Source: a virus
Reading direction: 5' to 3' (one strand)
Length of the DNA stretch: 25,289 bases
Virus record (IMG/VR): IMGVR_UViG_3300035698_008773
Location: 1-25,289 of that record
Program-made: the position numbers and the translations under genes
Shown here: one piece after another, positions 6,558-13,696 of the stretch
How the letters are laid out: every line of letters begins with the position of its first letter
How positions within the stretch are numbered: the first letter of the stretch is position 1
The notes under the pieces: model-generated
What the model was told of the DNA's origin: nothing
Databases searched by the model: none
What the model saw: the letters and a program-made list of their open reading frames with translations, nothing else

Positions 6558-9410
6558 ATGGCAAGAGGAAAATATAAAAGAATTTACATAACAACAATAT
6601 TTACATTAGTTACACTATTCGCAATTCTACAAGCAACAGGAGTTCAAATCACAGCAGATGGTGATAAAGTTTGTGCAGGAGATTTTAGAACAGAATTAGA
6701 ATGTAATTCTTTAGGTTTAGAATATGGTAAAAATTGTGGACCTTGTATTTCTTATTTATCTATTTACAATCCAACAGCTAAATCTATTTACATTTACAAC
6801 AAAGAAAATATTACTATGGACTTCTCTCCTGATATTAAAGATTATCAACTCTATGTAAAGTATTATGGTAAGTGGGTTCCAATGGATTTCACAATGGAAA
6901 CAAGATTAGGTAATGTACCTAAGGATAGAATCTATACATTTGTTTTCCCAAGATATTCTACTAAAGAGTTTAAGTTAGTTGGTTACAAACATAAACCTAC
7001 TGATAACATTAAATGGACTATGGGTATGCCAGGAGATGAGTTAGACCCTTTATGGAAAGGTGTTGATAGTGGAGGAATTATTCTCGGTCAAGAATTTAAA
7101 GGTTATAAAGTTAAATCTGTAACTAATGATGAAAAAAAAATATTTGGTTTTGAAGGTATAAGTATAGATGGAACTACAATTTGTTTAACTCCAAAAATAA
7201 AAGATGGAGAATTAATAGCGATAGAGAAACAAGTTTGTGATGATAAAGAAATTACAAACTGTACAACAATTATAGAAGAAAAGAAATATTACATTCCTGA
7301 TGAAATTCCTTTGTTTGATTATAATAAAAATAGTTTAATAAGCACAATAGAAAAACCATTCTTCTCAAACAAATTCTGTTATGATATAACTGACCCTATA
7401 TTATATAATTTATTGAAGTTTGGTTATGAAAGTATAATCATAGAAGGTGAGTTAAGTTATAATTCTACTGATATTAATATTACTCAATTTACAGGTGGTG
7501 CTCATTTAGAAACACCACAAGAATTAACTTCTGAAATGAGTTTATATAATGACACTGTTTTATTAATGCACTTTAATAATTTAACAGATTACGATACTTC
7601 AACTTTAGCTTATGATTCTTCTACTGGTCAAAATAATGGAACAATAACAGGAGCAGTTTGGAATACAACAGGACAAAAGTTAGGAACAGGAGCAATGACT
7701 TTTGACGGAATAAATGATTATGTTAAGATAAATGATGATGATGATTTTGATAATTTAACAGCTGTTACTATCTCCACATGGGTTAAAGTCAATAGATTAG
7801 ATAGTTATGATTGGATAATAGGTAGAGATACACGAGCATCAATCCCATACAATCATATAGGGTTACAATTAAATGCTGATTCTCCTCAAAATTTTAGATT
7901 TTTTATTAGGTCTAATGATTCAGTAACTCTTTATAACGCAGATAGTACTACATCTCCTTCTTTAGATACTTGGTATCATGTTATAGGAACATGGGATGGA
8001 AATGATGTTAAGATTTATATTAATGGAATAGAAGAAGCATCTACAAGTGCAAATATATTACAAAATGCTTCTTCAGATGATTGGTTTATTGGTGCTGAAA
8101 AAGGTGTACAAAATTGGTGGAATGGAACATTAGATGAAGTAGCTGTTTGGAATAGAAGTTTATCAGTAGAAGAAATAAAAACTTTATATGATAAAACATA
8201 TCCTAAATATGGTTCTATGAGATTTGACAATATTAATTTAGGAACAAATAATACTTTAAATTTAAGTATTGATAGTTGCTCATTAGATTCAAACACTAAC
8301 ATATCAATGCAAATAGGAGATGGAAGTAAAGTAAATATTACTTTAAATACAGCCAATGCAAGAAGTAATTTAGTTTTAAATGATGATAATTTAATTCTTT
8401 CTTACTTCTTAGATAATGATTCTTTAACAGACACAAGTCCAGATAATTATAGAGATAATAAAACTCATGTTTATGATTACTCTACAAATCAACATAATGG
8501 AACTTATGTTGGAGATGCAGGAGAAAACCCTTGGGATTGCACAAATGCAAAGTTGGGTAATTGTGCAATGACTTTTGATGGTGGTACAGATTATATTGAT
8601 GTAGGTAATATGGGTACATCACCTGCTGAAGGAACAATAGCATTTTGGATGAAATCCTATGTTGTTGATGATTATGATAATGTATTTACAACAGATAATG
8701 CAGGAAGAAATGATGCTATAAGATTTGAAGAAAAAACAGATGGTTCTTTTAGTGTTGTTATAAATTATGCCTCTGCAGCAGATGCTCATACTTTAACAAC
8801 TACACTTACAGCAAATCAATGGTATCATGTAGCTTTAAGATTTAGTAGTGTAACAAATAGAGTTCAAGGTTATTTAAATGGGGAGGAAATGTTTGATGAT
8901 GCACAAGTTCGTTGGGTTGATACATTCCCAGATGTAAATATTGGTAGAGGATGGAATGGAAGACCTTGGGATGGTTTAGTTGATGAAGTAGCAATTTGGA
9001 ATAGAACTTTATCTTCTGATGAAGTAAAACAAGTTTATGAAAATAGTAGGCCTTGTTATAATAATGACTATGACTTAACAGGAATTTCTACACTAACAGA
9101 TACTAATTTAACTTTACATTTTTATAGTAATAGTGATTTTACAGGAACACCTGTAATATTTGGAAATATAACTTTAGATAGTTGGATAGGTGTAACAGAC
9201 ACTTGTACTTATTCAGGTAGTGGAGATTGGTTAATTGATATGAGTGATTATTGCCAAATAACAACAGATTATAATGTTACAGGTGATGTTAATTTTACAG
9301 AGGTAGGTAATGTTTCATTTGATTCAGATTTAAATACAACAAGGTGGGGAATACCACCAATAGATTCAATAATTTACATATTGAGCAACGCTTTAATAAA
9401 AATATTTTAG
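6558..9410 (+). CDS. Large exported adhesin with two LamG/concanavalin-like domains
   Basis: The product has 950 residues. After a basic start, residues about 10-28 are a signal peptide or anchor (IYITTIFTLVTLFAILQATG). About 60-320 is beta-rich with cysteines. Two LamG-type jellyroll domains follow, near 330-547 and 605-830. Each shows GAMTFDG/CAMTFDGG early, WYHV in the middle and LDEVAVWNRSL or VDEVAIWNRTL at the end. Such domains bind sugars or surface proteins. The C-terminus ends in a short amphipathic segment (IDSIIYILSNALIKIF). It follows the fibre-like gene closely. It could be a viral adhesin or a protein displayed on the infected cell. The two LamG units differ in sequence, so duplication is old. 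Confidence 0.7.
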   Translation: MARGKYKRIYITTIFTLVTLFAILQATGVQITADGDKVCAGDFRTELECNSLGLEYGKNCGPCISYLSIYNPTAKSIYIYNKENITMDFSPDIKDYQLYVKYYGKWVPMDFTMETRLGNVPKDRIYTFVFPRYSTKEFKLVGYKHKPTDNIKWTMGMPGDELDPLWKGVDSGGIILGQEFKGYKVKSVTNDEKKIFGFEGISIDGTTICLTPKIKDGELIAIEKQVCDDKEITNCTTIIEEKKYYIPDEIPLFDYNKNSLISTIEKPFFSNKFCYDITDPILYNLLKFGYESIIIEGELSYNSTDINITQFTGGAHLETPQELTSEMSLYNDTVLLMHFNNLTDYDTSTLAYDSSTGQNNGTITGAVWNTTGQKLGTGAMTFDGINDYVKINDDDDFDNLTAVTISTWVKVNRLDSYDWIIGRDTRASIPYNHIGLQLNADSPQNFRFFIRSNDSVTLYNADSTTSPSLDTWYHVIGTWDGNDVKIYINGIEEASTSANILQNASSDDWFIGAEKGVQNWWNGTLDEVAVWNRSLSVEEIKTLYDKTYPKYGSMRFDNINLGTNNTLNLSIDSCSLDSNTNISMQIGDGSKVNITLNTANARSNLVLNDDNLILSYFLDNDSLTDTSPDNYRDNKTHVYDYSTNQHNGTYVGDAGENPWDCTNAKLGNCAMTFDGGTDYIDVGNMGTSPAEGTIAFWMKSYVVDDYDNVFTTDNAGRNDAIRFEEKTDGSFSVVINYASAADAHTLTTTLTANQWYHVALRFSSVTNRVQGYLNGEEMFDDAQVRWVDTFPDVNIGRGWNGRPWDGLVDEVAIWNRTLSSDEVKQVYENSRPCYNNDYDLTGISTLTDTNLTLHFYSNSDFTGTPVIFGNITLDSWIGVTDTCTYSGSGDWLIDMSDYCQITTDYNVTGDVNFTEVGNVSFDSDLNTTRWGIPPIDSIIYILSNALIKIF

Positions 9411-9422
9411 GAGGAAATAAAA

Positions 9423-9686
9423 ATGATATTTGAAGTAGATTTTCAGATAATGAAGGAAAGGATAGCAAGAGTATTAGGAACAAAGAGATGTTCTGGTTAT
9501 CCAGTAAGAGTTATAGAGACAAAGACACAGATAGATGTATATTTGGTAGACTTAGATAATCAGTTATTACACTCTAAAATGAGCAAATCTGCAATAGAAG
9601 CAGAGGGAATGGAAGTAGAATACTGGAAATCAAAAAATAATTTGACTATGTCTAATAATGTGTATCCAGTAAAGAATTTTGTGTAA
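9423..9686 (+). CDS. Small conserved-looking protein of unknown function
   Basis: The product has 87 residues, with a strong ribosome binding site AGGAGG eight bases before ATG 9423. It appears as a small alpha/beta protein: helix (FQIMKERIARVLG), strand (YPVRVIETKTQIDVYLVDLD), then helix and strand. The family is not recognised. It has no signal peptide, unlike its two upstream neighbours, so it is probably cytoplasmic. Its stop codon is embedded in the repeated promoter element at 9677-9703, so it is the last gene before the protease-capsid unit. Confidence 0.55.
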   Translation: MIFEVDFQIMKERIARVLGTKRCSGYPVRVIETKTQIDVYLVDLDNQLLHSKMSKSAIEAEGMEVEYWKSKNNLTMSNNVYPVKNFV

Positions 9687-9703
9687 GCTATATAAAGAGA
9701 CAA
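9677..9703 (+). promoter_or_regulatory. Repeat copy 3, putative TATA promoter for protease and capsid genes
   Basis: These 27 bases are identical to 2308-2334. The TATA-like CTATATAAA lies at 9688-9696. Initiation expected near 9715-9720 would leave a leader of about 6-10 bases before ATG 9726, so the mRNA would be nearly leaderless. This geometry is the strongest single argument that the repeat is a promoter. It overlaps the last codons and stop of the preceding gene. Confidence 0.65.
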
Positions 9704-9725
9704 TGCTTATTAGGAAATAAGAACA

Positions 9726-10643
9726 ATGGGTGAATTTTTGAAAAACGAAGTAAGGAAACTATGGATTCCTTTACAAAAGTCAAAAGAAGGTACTTATAGA
9801 GCTTTCTTAAGTGATGATTCTATTGATAGAGATGATGAACTTATGTCTAAAGAACTATTAGTTTCTTGGGCAAATAACAAAGCATTACCTATTTTAGTTG
9901 ACCACAAAAACCAAATGGAAAATTTCGTTGGTGGTTGGACAGATTTAAAAGTAATAGATAAAGGCAACAAACACGCATTGTCTGCAAAGTATAAATTCTT
10001 TTCACAATCAAAAGCTCAAGAGATAAAAAGACAAGTAGAAGAAGCTGTAGATATGGGACTTAACCCTGGAGTTTCTATAGGTGCAATACCTAAGAGTTAT
10101 GATGAAATTGAAATTAAAGGCAAGACATACAAGAGATGGAAATCAGCAGAATTGTTAGAAGCAAGCTTTATTCCTATTCAAAGCAATAGAGGTTCTTATG
10201 CTTATATGTCTAAAGGATTTGATTTAAATAAAGATAATAAGGAGGTCATTCAGAAAATGGCAGAAGAAAATAATGATGCAAAAAAGAAAAAAGAAGATGA
10301 AGATAAAAAGAAAGAAGATGACAAAAAGAAAGAAGACAAGAAGGAAGTCACTACTAAAGTAGACAAAGGTCTTAGCACTGATGGTAAATCAGCAGAAAAT
10401 TATATGACTAAAGAAGTTGCTGAAGATATGATTGCAAAAGCAATTACAAAGAGGACAGAAGATATGACTGCAGAAATAACTAAAGCAGTCATTGAAAAAG
10501 TTGGTAAAACAATTCTTGTTAAAAAAGGTGGAGATGAAACAATGCCTGAAACACAAGTAGCAAAGAAAACCCCAGAACCAACAATGGATAATATGATTAA
10601 AATGGCAAGTGGACTTATTCCACAAGCAGACGGAGGAAACTAA
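9726..10643 (+). CDS. Prohead maturation protease with C-terminal scaffold
   Basis: The product has 305 residues. About 1-165 is a prohead serine protease of the HK97/herpesvirus-like class. The likely catalytic His is H60 in LVDHKN and the nucleophile S117 in GVSIGA. An acidic partner is probably E145 (or E142) in AELLEASFIP. About 178-305 is a very charged Lys/Glu/Asp-rich helical region of scaffold type. The enzyme would remove scaffold and the capsid protein N-arm during maturation. An internal start at 10257 probably makes scaffold alone. The gene begins close behind a TATA box and is followed at two bases by the capsid gene. Confidence 0.85.
   Translation: MGEFLKNEVRKLWIPLQKSKEGTYRAFLSDDSIDRDDELMSKELLVSWANNKALPILVDHKNQMENFVGGWTDLKVIDKGNKHALSAKYKFFSQSKAQEIKRQVEEAVDMGLNPGVSIGAIPKSYDEIEIKGKTYKRWKSAELLEASFIPIQSNRGSYAYMSKGFDLNKDNKEVIQKMAEENNDAKKKKEDEDKKKEDDKKKEDKKEVTTKVDKGLSTDGKSAENYMTKEVAEDMIAKAITKRTEDMTAEITKAVIEKVGKTILVKKGGDETMPETQVAKKTPEPTMDNMIKMASGLIPQADGGN
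10257..10643 (+). CDS. Nested scaffold protein from an internal start
   Basis: Within the protease gene and in the same frame, AAGGAGGT (10239-10246) lies ten bases before ATG 10257 (protease residue 178). This is one of the best ribosome binding sites in the window and has no use other than internal initiation. The product would be 128 residues: an acidic-basic helical run rich in Lys/Asp/Glu, then helices containing TKEVAEDMIAKAITKRTED. This matches the arrangement of lambda C and Nu3, where scaffold is made separately in excess from the 3' part of the protease gene. Confidence 0.65.
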   Translation: MAEENNDAKKKKEDEDKKKEDDKKKEDKKEVTTKVDKGLSTDGKSAENYMTKEVAEDMIAKAITKRTEDMTAEITKAVIEKVGKTILVKKGGDETMPETQVAKKTPEPTMDNMIKMASGLIPQADGGN

Positions 10644-10645
10644 AA

Positions 10646-11713
10646 ATGGATTCTATTCAAGGAACTGCACCATTACCAAACGCAATGGATAAAGGAGATT
10701 ACTTATTCCATCAAGGATTTGGTGAAGCAGGAATATACAACAAAGAAGTTTATTATGACCCATCAAGAGGAATTGATAAAAGAAACCAAATGGGTAAAAC
10801 CATTATGGAAAAAAGGATGGCTCAAATGCAAAAAGCACCATCTATTAACACAGCAACAGGTGGAGCAGGAACTGCAGGTATTGCAATGTTCCCAGTATTT
10901 GTTGACCCTACTATTGTAGATCAAACAAGGAAAATGACTCCTTTAGTTGAGTTAGTTCCAAGAAGAGCAAACAAAGGTTTGACACACGATTACAACAGAC
11001 TAACTGCAAAAGGTGGAGCAAAATGGTTATCAGACGATGCAGCAATTTCTGAAGATGTTGATACATATTCCAGAGACAGTGTATCTATTAAATTCTGTTA
11101 TTCAACAGGTAGAGTTACAGGACCATCAATAGCAGGTATGGCACACTACCAAAATGCAATGTCTTTAGACTTAGGTGTTAAGACACAAGCATTAAAAGAA
11201 GCAGAAGAAGACGCAATCATTAATGGCGATGTAGATACATACTCAACAGAGTTTGATGGTTTAATTCAGTCAATCTCAACAAACACAACAGATGCATCTA
11301 ATAGTTATGTAAATCTAAATGATATTGATACAGAGTTAGCAACAACATTTAATGCAAGAGGTATAATTTCTCTTTGTGTTACTGACGCAGCAACACACTT
11401 TTACATTAAAGGTTTGTTAAGACAATATCAAAGACAACAAGCACCACCAGCTGAAGGATTACCATTCGGTATCCCTGGAGCATTTAGTTATAATGGTGTA
11501 GATTTTATTAAATCTCAATTCATGCCAACATCAACTTCAGCAAGAAGAATATTGTTTTTGGATATGAGATACATCTATATGGCTGTCTTACAAGACATTA
11601 CTTATGAAGAGTTAGGTAAATTTAACGATTCTAACAAATATATGCTAAAAGTATACGAAGCTTTAATTGTAACCTATGAAGGTGCAATGAGTCAAATATA
11701 CGGCATCAAGTAA
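10646..11713 (+). CDS. Major capsid protein (HK97 fold)
   Basis: The product has 355 residues, starts two bases after the protease gene and has CGGAGG before its ATG. The order protease-scaffold-capsid is diagnostic. Features fit the HK97 fold: a helical, probably cleavable N-arm (about 1-70), an E-loop and spine region (LTHDYNRLTAKGGAKWLSDD, then SVSIKFCYSTGRVTGPSI) and a helix followed by ALKEAEEDAIINGD. The A-domain and P-domain follow, ending YEALIVTYEGAMSQIYGI. A protease site after the flexible APSINTATGGAG stretch (about 65-77) is plausible but not shown. Confidence 0.85.
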   Translation: MDSIQGTAPLPNAMDKGDYLFHQGFGEAGIYNKEVYYDPSRGIDKRNQMGKTIMEKRMAQMQKAPSINTATGGAGTAGIAMFPVFVDPTIVDQTRKMTPLVELVPRRANKGLTHDYNRLTAKGGAKWLSDDAAISEDVDTYSRDSVSIKFCYSTGRVTGPSIAGMAHYQNAMSLDLGVKTQALKEAEEDAIINGDVDTYSTEFDGLIQSISTNTTDASNSYVNLNDIDTELATTFNARGIISLCVTDAATHFYIKGLLRQYQRQQAPPAEGLPFGIPGAFSYNGVDFIKSQFMPTSTSARRILFLDMRYIYMAVLQDITYEELGKFNDSNKYMLKVYEALIVTYEGAMSQIYGIK

Positions 11714-11726
11714 GGAGGACTGAAAA

Positions 11727-12023
11727 ATGGGAAGTGCAAGAACAGCAACCGAAGTTACAGATGCAAGAATAATACATTCTGATGGCAAAGTAACAAAAGT
11801 TTTCACTGGAACAACAACTGCAAGTGCAGATACTTGGGACTTAAGTACTTACTTTGAAGCTATATATGACCTTAGGGCTTGGGATACAGGTGACGGCACA
11901 GACGCAGAAGCTTTTTGTACAAGTGCAGATTATACACCTGCAGTTACTACAACTCAAAACAAAGGTGCAATCTACATAAAAGCAACAGGTACAAGTGTGA
12001 AATCCACAGGAGGTTCTACATAA
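11727..12023 (+). CDS. Decoration-type small beta protein, paralogue 1
   Basis: The product has 98 residues and follows the capsid gene, with AAGGAGGA before its ATG. It is polar and beta-rich with a single cysteine in AFCTSADY. It aligns along its whole length with the next protein: TEVT, RxIHSDGKVTK, the STYFEAIYDLRAW segment, DGTDAE and ATGTSVKSTGGST are shared or nearly so. Position and composition suggest a head decoration or cement protein on the capsid surface, where related subunits often sit at different lattice positions. No specific family is recognised. Confidence 0.6.
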   Translation: MGSARTATEVTDARIIHSDGKVTKVFTGTTTASADTWDLSTYFEAIYDLRAWDTGDGTDAEAFCTSADYTPAVTTTQNKGAIYIKATGTSVKSTGGST

Positions 12024-12024
12024 A

Positions 12025-12312
12025 ATGGCAGTAGTAACCCCAACTGAAGTTACAGCAGGAAGAAGAATCCACTCTGATGGCAAAGTAACTAAACTTTTCA
12101 CTGCAACTATGACATCCTCAGGAAGCATTGATTTAAGTGCTTACTTTGAGAATATATATGAAGTAAGAGCTTGGAAAACCACAGATGGCACAGATGCAGA
12201 AGTATTTTGTGATACAGCTTATGCAAATACATTAACAGTTACTCAAGCAGCAGGAGCAAGTTATCTTGTAGCAACAGGTACAAGTGTTAAATCAACAGGT
12301 GGTTCTACTTAG
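12025..12312 (+). CDS. Decoration-type small beta protein, paralogue 2
   Basis: The product has 95 residues and begins one base after its paralogue's stop. The two clearly arose by tandem duplication. The last 38 bases of each gene before the stop region (11982-12019 and 12271-12308) differ at only three positions, while the middles have diverged. It lacks the extra residues of the first copy around the GTTTASADTW segment. Like its partner it has one cysteine (VFCDTAY). A capsid-surface role is inferred. It ends in TAG. Confidence 0.6.
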   Translation: MAVVTPTEVTAGRRIHSDGKVTKLFTATMTSSGSIDLSAYFENIYEVRAWKTTDGTDAEVFCDTAYANTLTVTQAAGASYLVATGTSVKSTGGST

Positions 12313-12345
12313 AACCCCAATTTAAATTTTTAAGGAGGTCATAAT

Positions 12346-12600
12346 ATGACAAGCACAGGAATTATTAGAGGAGCAAATCCAGGTGAAACACATGGTACTG
12401 AATCAAAAGCAGATGGAAATACTATAGATACAGGATTAGCAACAGTAGATTCATTTGTAGCAATCCCCTCAACAGCAGGAGCAAGTGTTACAATAGATTC
12501 AATCGATGGTGGAGAAGTAACAATTAGTATAACCTCACATGCTGGTGCAGCAATAACTGGAGCAGAAGATGTTTATTGGATGGCTTTTGGGAGAGATTAA
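12346..12600 (+). CDS. Small beta-rich virion protein
   Basis: The product has 84 residues, with a very strong ribosome binding site TAAGGAGGTCATA before ATG 12346. The pattern TGLATVDSFVAIP, then GEVTISI, then VYWMAFGRD matches a style of short beta proteins found next to capsid genes in phages and archaeal viruses (dTGl..v.sfva...YW.A.G). I infer a minor decoration or head-spike component. The 33-base gap before it (12313-12345) holds only an AT-rich AATTTAAATTTTT tract and the ribosome site. Its stop lies two bases before the next ATG. Confidence 0.55.
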   Translation: MTSTGIIRGANPGETHGTESKADGNTIDTGLATVDSFVAIPSTAGASVTIDSIDGGEVTISITSHAGAAITGAEDVYWMAFGRD

Positions 12601-12602
12601 AG

Positions 12603-13019
12603 ATGGCAAAGGATAAACAATTTTATTCAAACAAAACTTTACATGTTACAGTTGCTCCAAGAGATGTGAGAACATTTCAAGCATTTAAAGATATTATCCC
12701 TGAAGAGTTCTATCCTCAAATGGAAAGAAAGTTAGTAAAAGGTTACAAACTAATTCCAGTAGAAGATTTAGAGTCACAAAACAAAGCAAAGAAAGATATT
12801 GAGAATACTAAAAGAACTCTAAAGATGGAAGAAGATAAAGATTACCCAGAGAAAGAAGCAAAGGATTTGAGTAAAAGAGAACAATTCGATTTACTTCAAG
12901 ATAGAGGAGTTATGAGAAGAGATGTTGGAAAGAAACAAGATGAAAGAGTACAACAAATAATCTCAACAAATCCATCAATTCCAATAGCAAAAGCAGTAAA
13001 GGAGAAAACTGAAGAATGA
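12603..13019 (+). CDS. Hypothetical head-module protein, basic and helical
   Basis: I use ATG 12603, preceded by GGGAGAG, rather than ATG 12576, which lies inside the previous gene. The product has 138 residues. An N-terminal strand-rich part (KTLHVTVAPRDVRTFQAFKD) is followed by a long, highly charged helical region with possible coiled coil (about 55-100). It ends QQIISTNPSIPIAKAVKEKTEE. The family is not recognised. Its place between decoration proteins and other small virion proteins suggests a structural or assembly role, perhaps linking subunits through the helical part. Its stop overlaps the next start as ATGA. Confidence 0.5.
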   Translation: MAKDKQFYSNKTLHVTVAPRDVRTFQAFKDIIPEEFYPQMERKLVKGYKLIPVEDLESQNKAKKDIENTKRTLKMEEDKDYPEKEAKDLSKREQFDLLQDRGVMRRDVGKKQDERVQQIISTNPSIPIAKAVKEKTEE

Positions 13020-13375
13020 CATCAGCAGACCCATTAACTGATACTTTTATTGGTAGAAATGGTATTGACTTTGCAGTTTTTAAGAAAGAAGGTATAGGTG
13101 AAGTTACTTTTAATTTTGGTAATTATTCTACTACTTCAGATACAGCTACAAACAGATATTTAGATGTAGGTAAAAACAATGATTATGCAACAAAGGTAGC
13201 AATAAGAGTCAAAGTAAATGCAGTTTCAATCACAGAGATTAATGGAAACGCAATTCAACCAATACCTATTATTGATGGAGAACCATACCAAATTAATTAT
13301 GGAATACAAGTAGCATCCTTAAAGATATATTTCGATACTGATAATACAGTGATTGAAGTATTGGGGGTAGCTTAA
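13016..13375 (+). CDS. Small beta-rich structural protein
   Basis: The product has 119 residues and starts in an ATGA overlap with the previous stop, so it is probably translationally coupled. It is strand-rich throughout (FAVFKKEGIGEVTFNFGNY, ATKVAIRVKVNAVSI, QVASLKIYFDTDNTVIEVLG), with no cysteines, membrane segments or catalytic motifs. It resembles short beta-sandwich decoration or fibre-base proteins in overall style only. A virion surface role is inferred from its position. Confidence 0.5.
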   Translation: MTSADPLTDTFIGRNGIDFAVFKKEGIGEVTFNFGNYSTTSDTATNRYLDVGKNNDYATKVAIRVKVNAVSITEINGNAIQPIPIIDGEPYQINYGIQVASLKIYFDTDNTVIEVLGVA

Positions 13376-13376
13376 A

Positions 13377-13694
13377 ATGCCAACAAGAGAATATGTATTA
13401 GATATTACATTAACAACAGGAGCAGCAGTAGGAAGATTATTTTTTATAAGAAACGAAACAACAAGAGAAACTGTTACAACTGCTATGGATTCAAGTGGAA
13501 ATGGAATATATAATTTAGCAAATTTGACAAGTGGTTTTGAAAATAATGATAGAATATTAGTAAGTGTATCTGGTACACATTATGGTGTTGCAGATGTAGT
13601 AATAATAGCTTCAGGAGAAGATGGAGCAAATGTTGATATTACTGGTGTTGCAGAAGATGTAACATCATCAAAAAGAATCACAATCGGAGGATAA
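13377..13694 (+). CDS. Small beta-sandwich protein, member of a repeated family
   Basis: The product has 105 residues. It is essentially a single carboxypeptidase-regulatory-like domain: FFIRNETTRETVTTAMDSSG then YNLANLTSGFENNDRILVSV. The same core occurs in the N-terminal half of the protein at 4684 and at the start of the one at 19671. Here it is free-standing, so the domain can act alone. Surface decoration or host contact is inferred. It starts one base after the previous stop. Two bases separate it from the exported protein that follows. Confidence 0.55.
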   Translation: MPTREYVLDITLTTGAAVGRLFFIRNETTRETVTTAMDSSGNGIYNLANLTSGFENNDRILVSVSGTHYGVADVVIIASGEDGANVDITGVAEDVTSSKRITIGG

Positions 13695-13696
13695 CA

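Noticed and set aside
7131-7141. Run of nine A residues in the LamG gene as a frameshift site
   Set aside because: The zero frame continues for more than 700 codons with intact LamG domains, so no shift is needed.
7550-9050. LamG pair as a DNA-level repeat
   Set aside because: The two domains share fold motifs but little nucleotide identity; this is an old domain duplication.
10719-10919. Second plus-strand frame inside the capsid gene
   Set aside because: It is a shadow of the capsid coding frame, Lys/Gln-rich without domain signs, and lacks a ribosome site.
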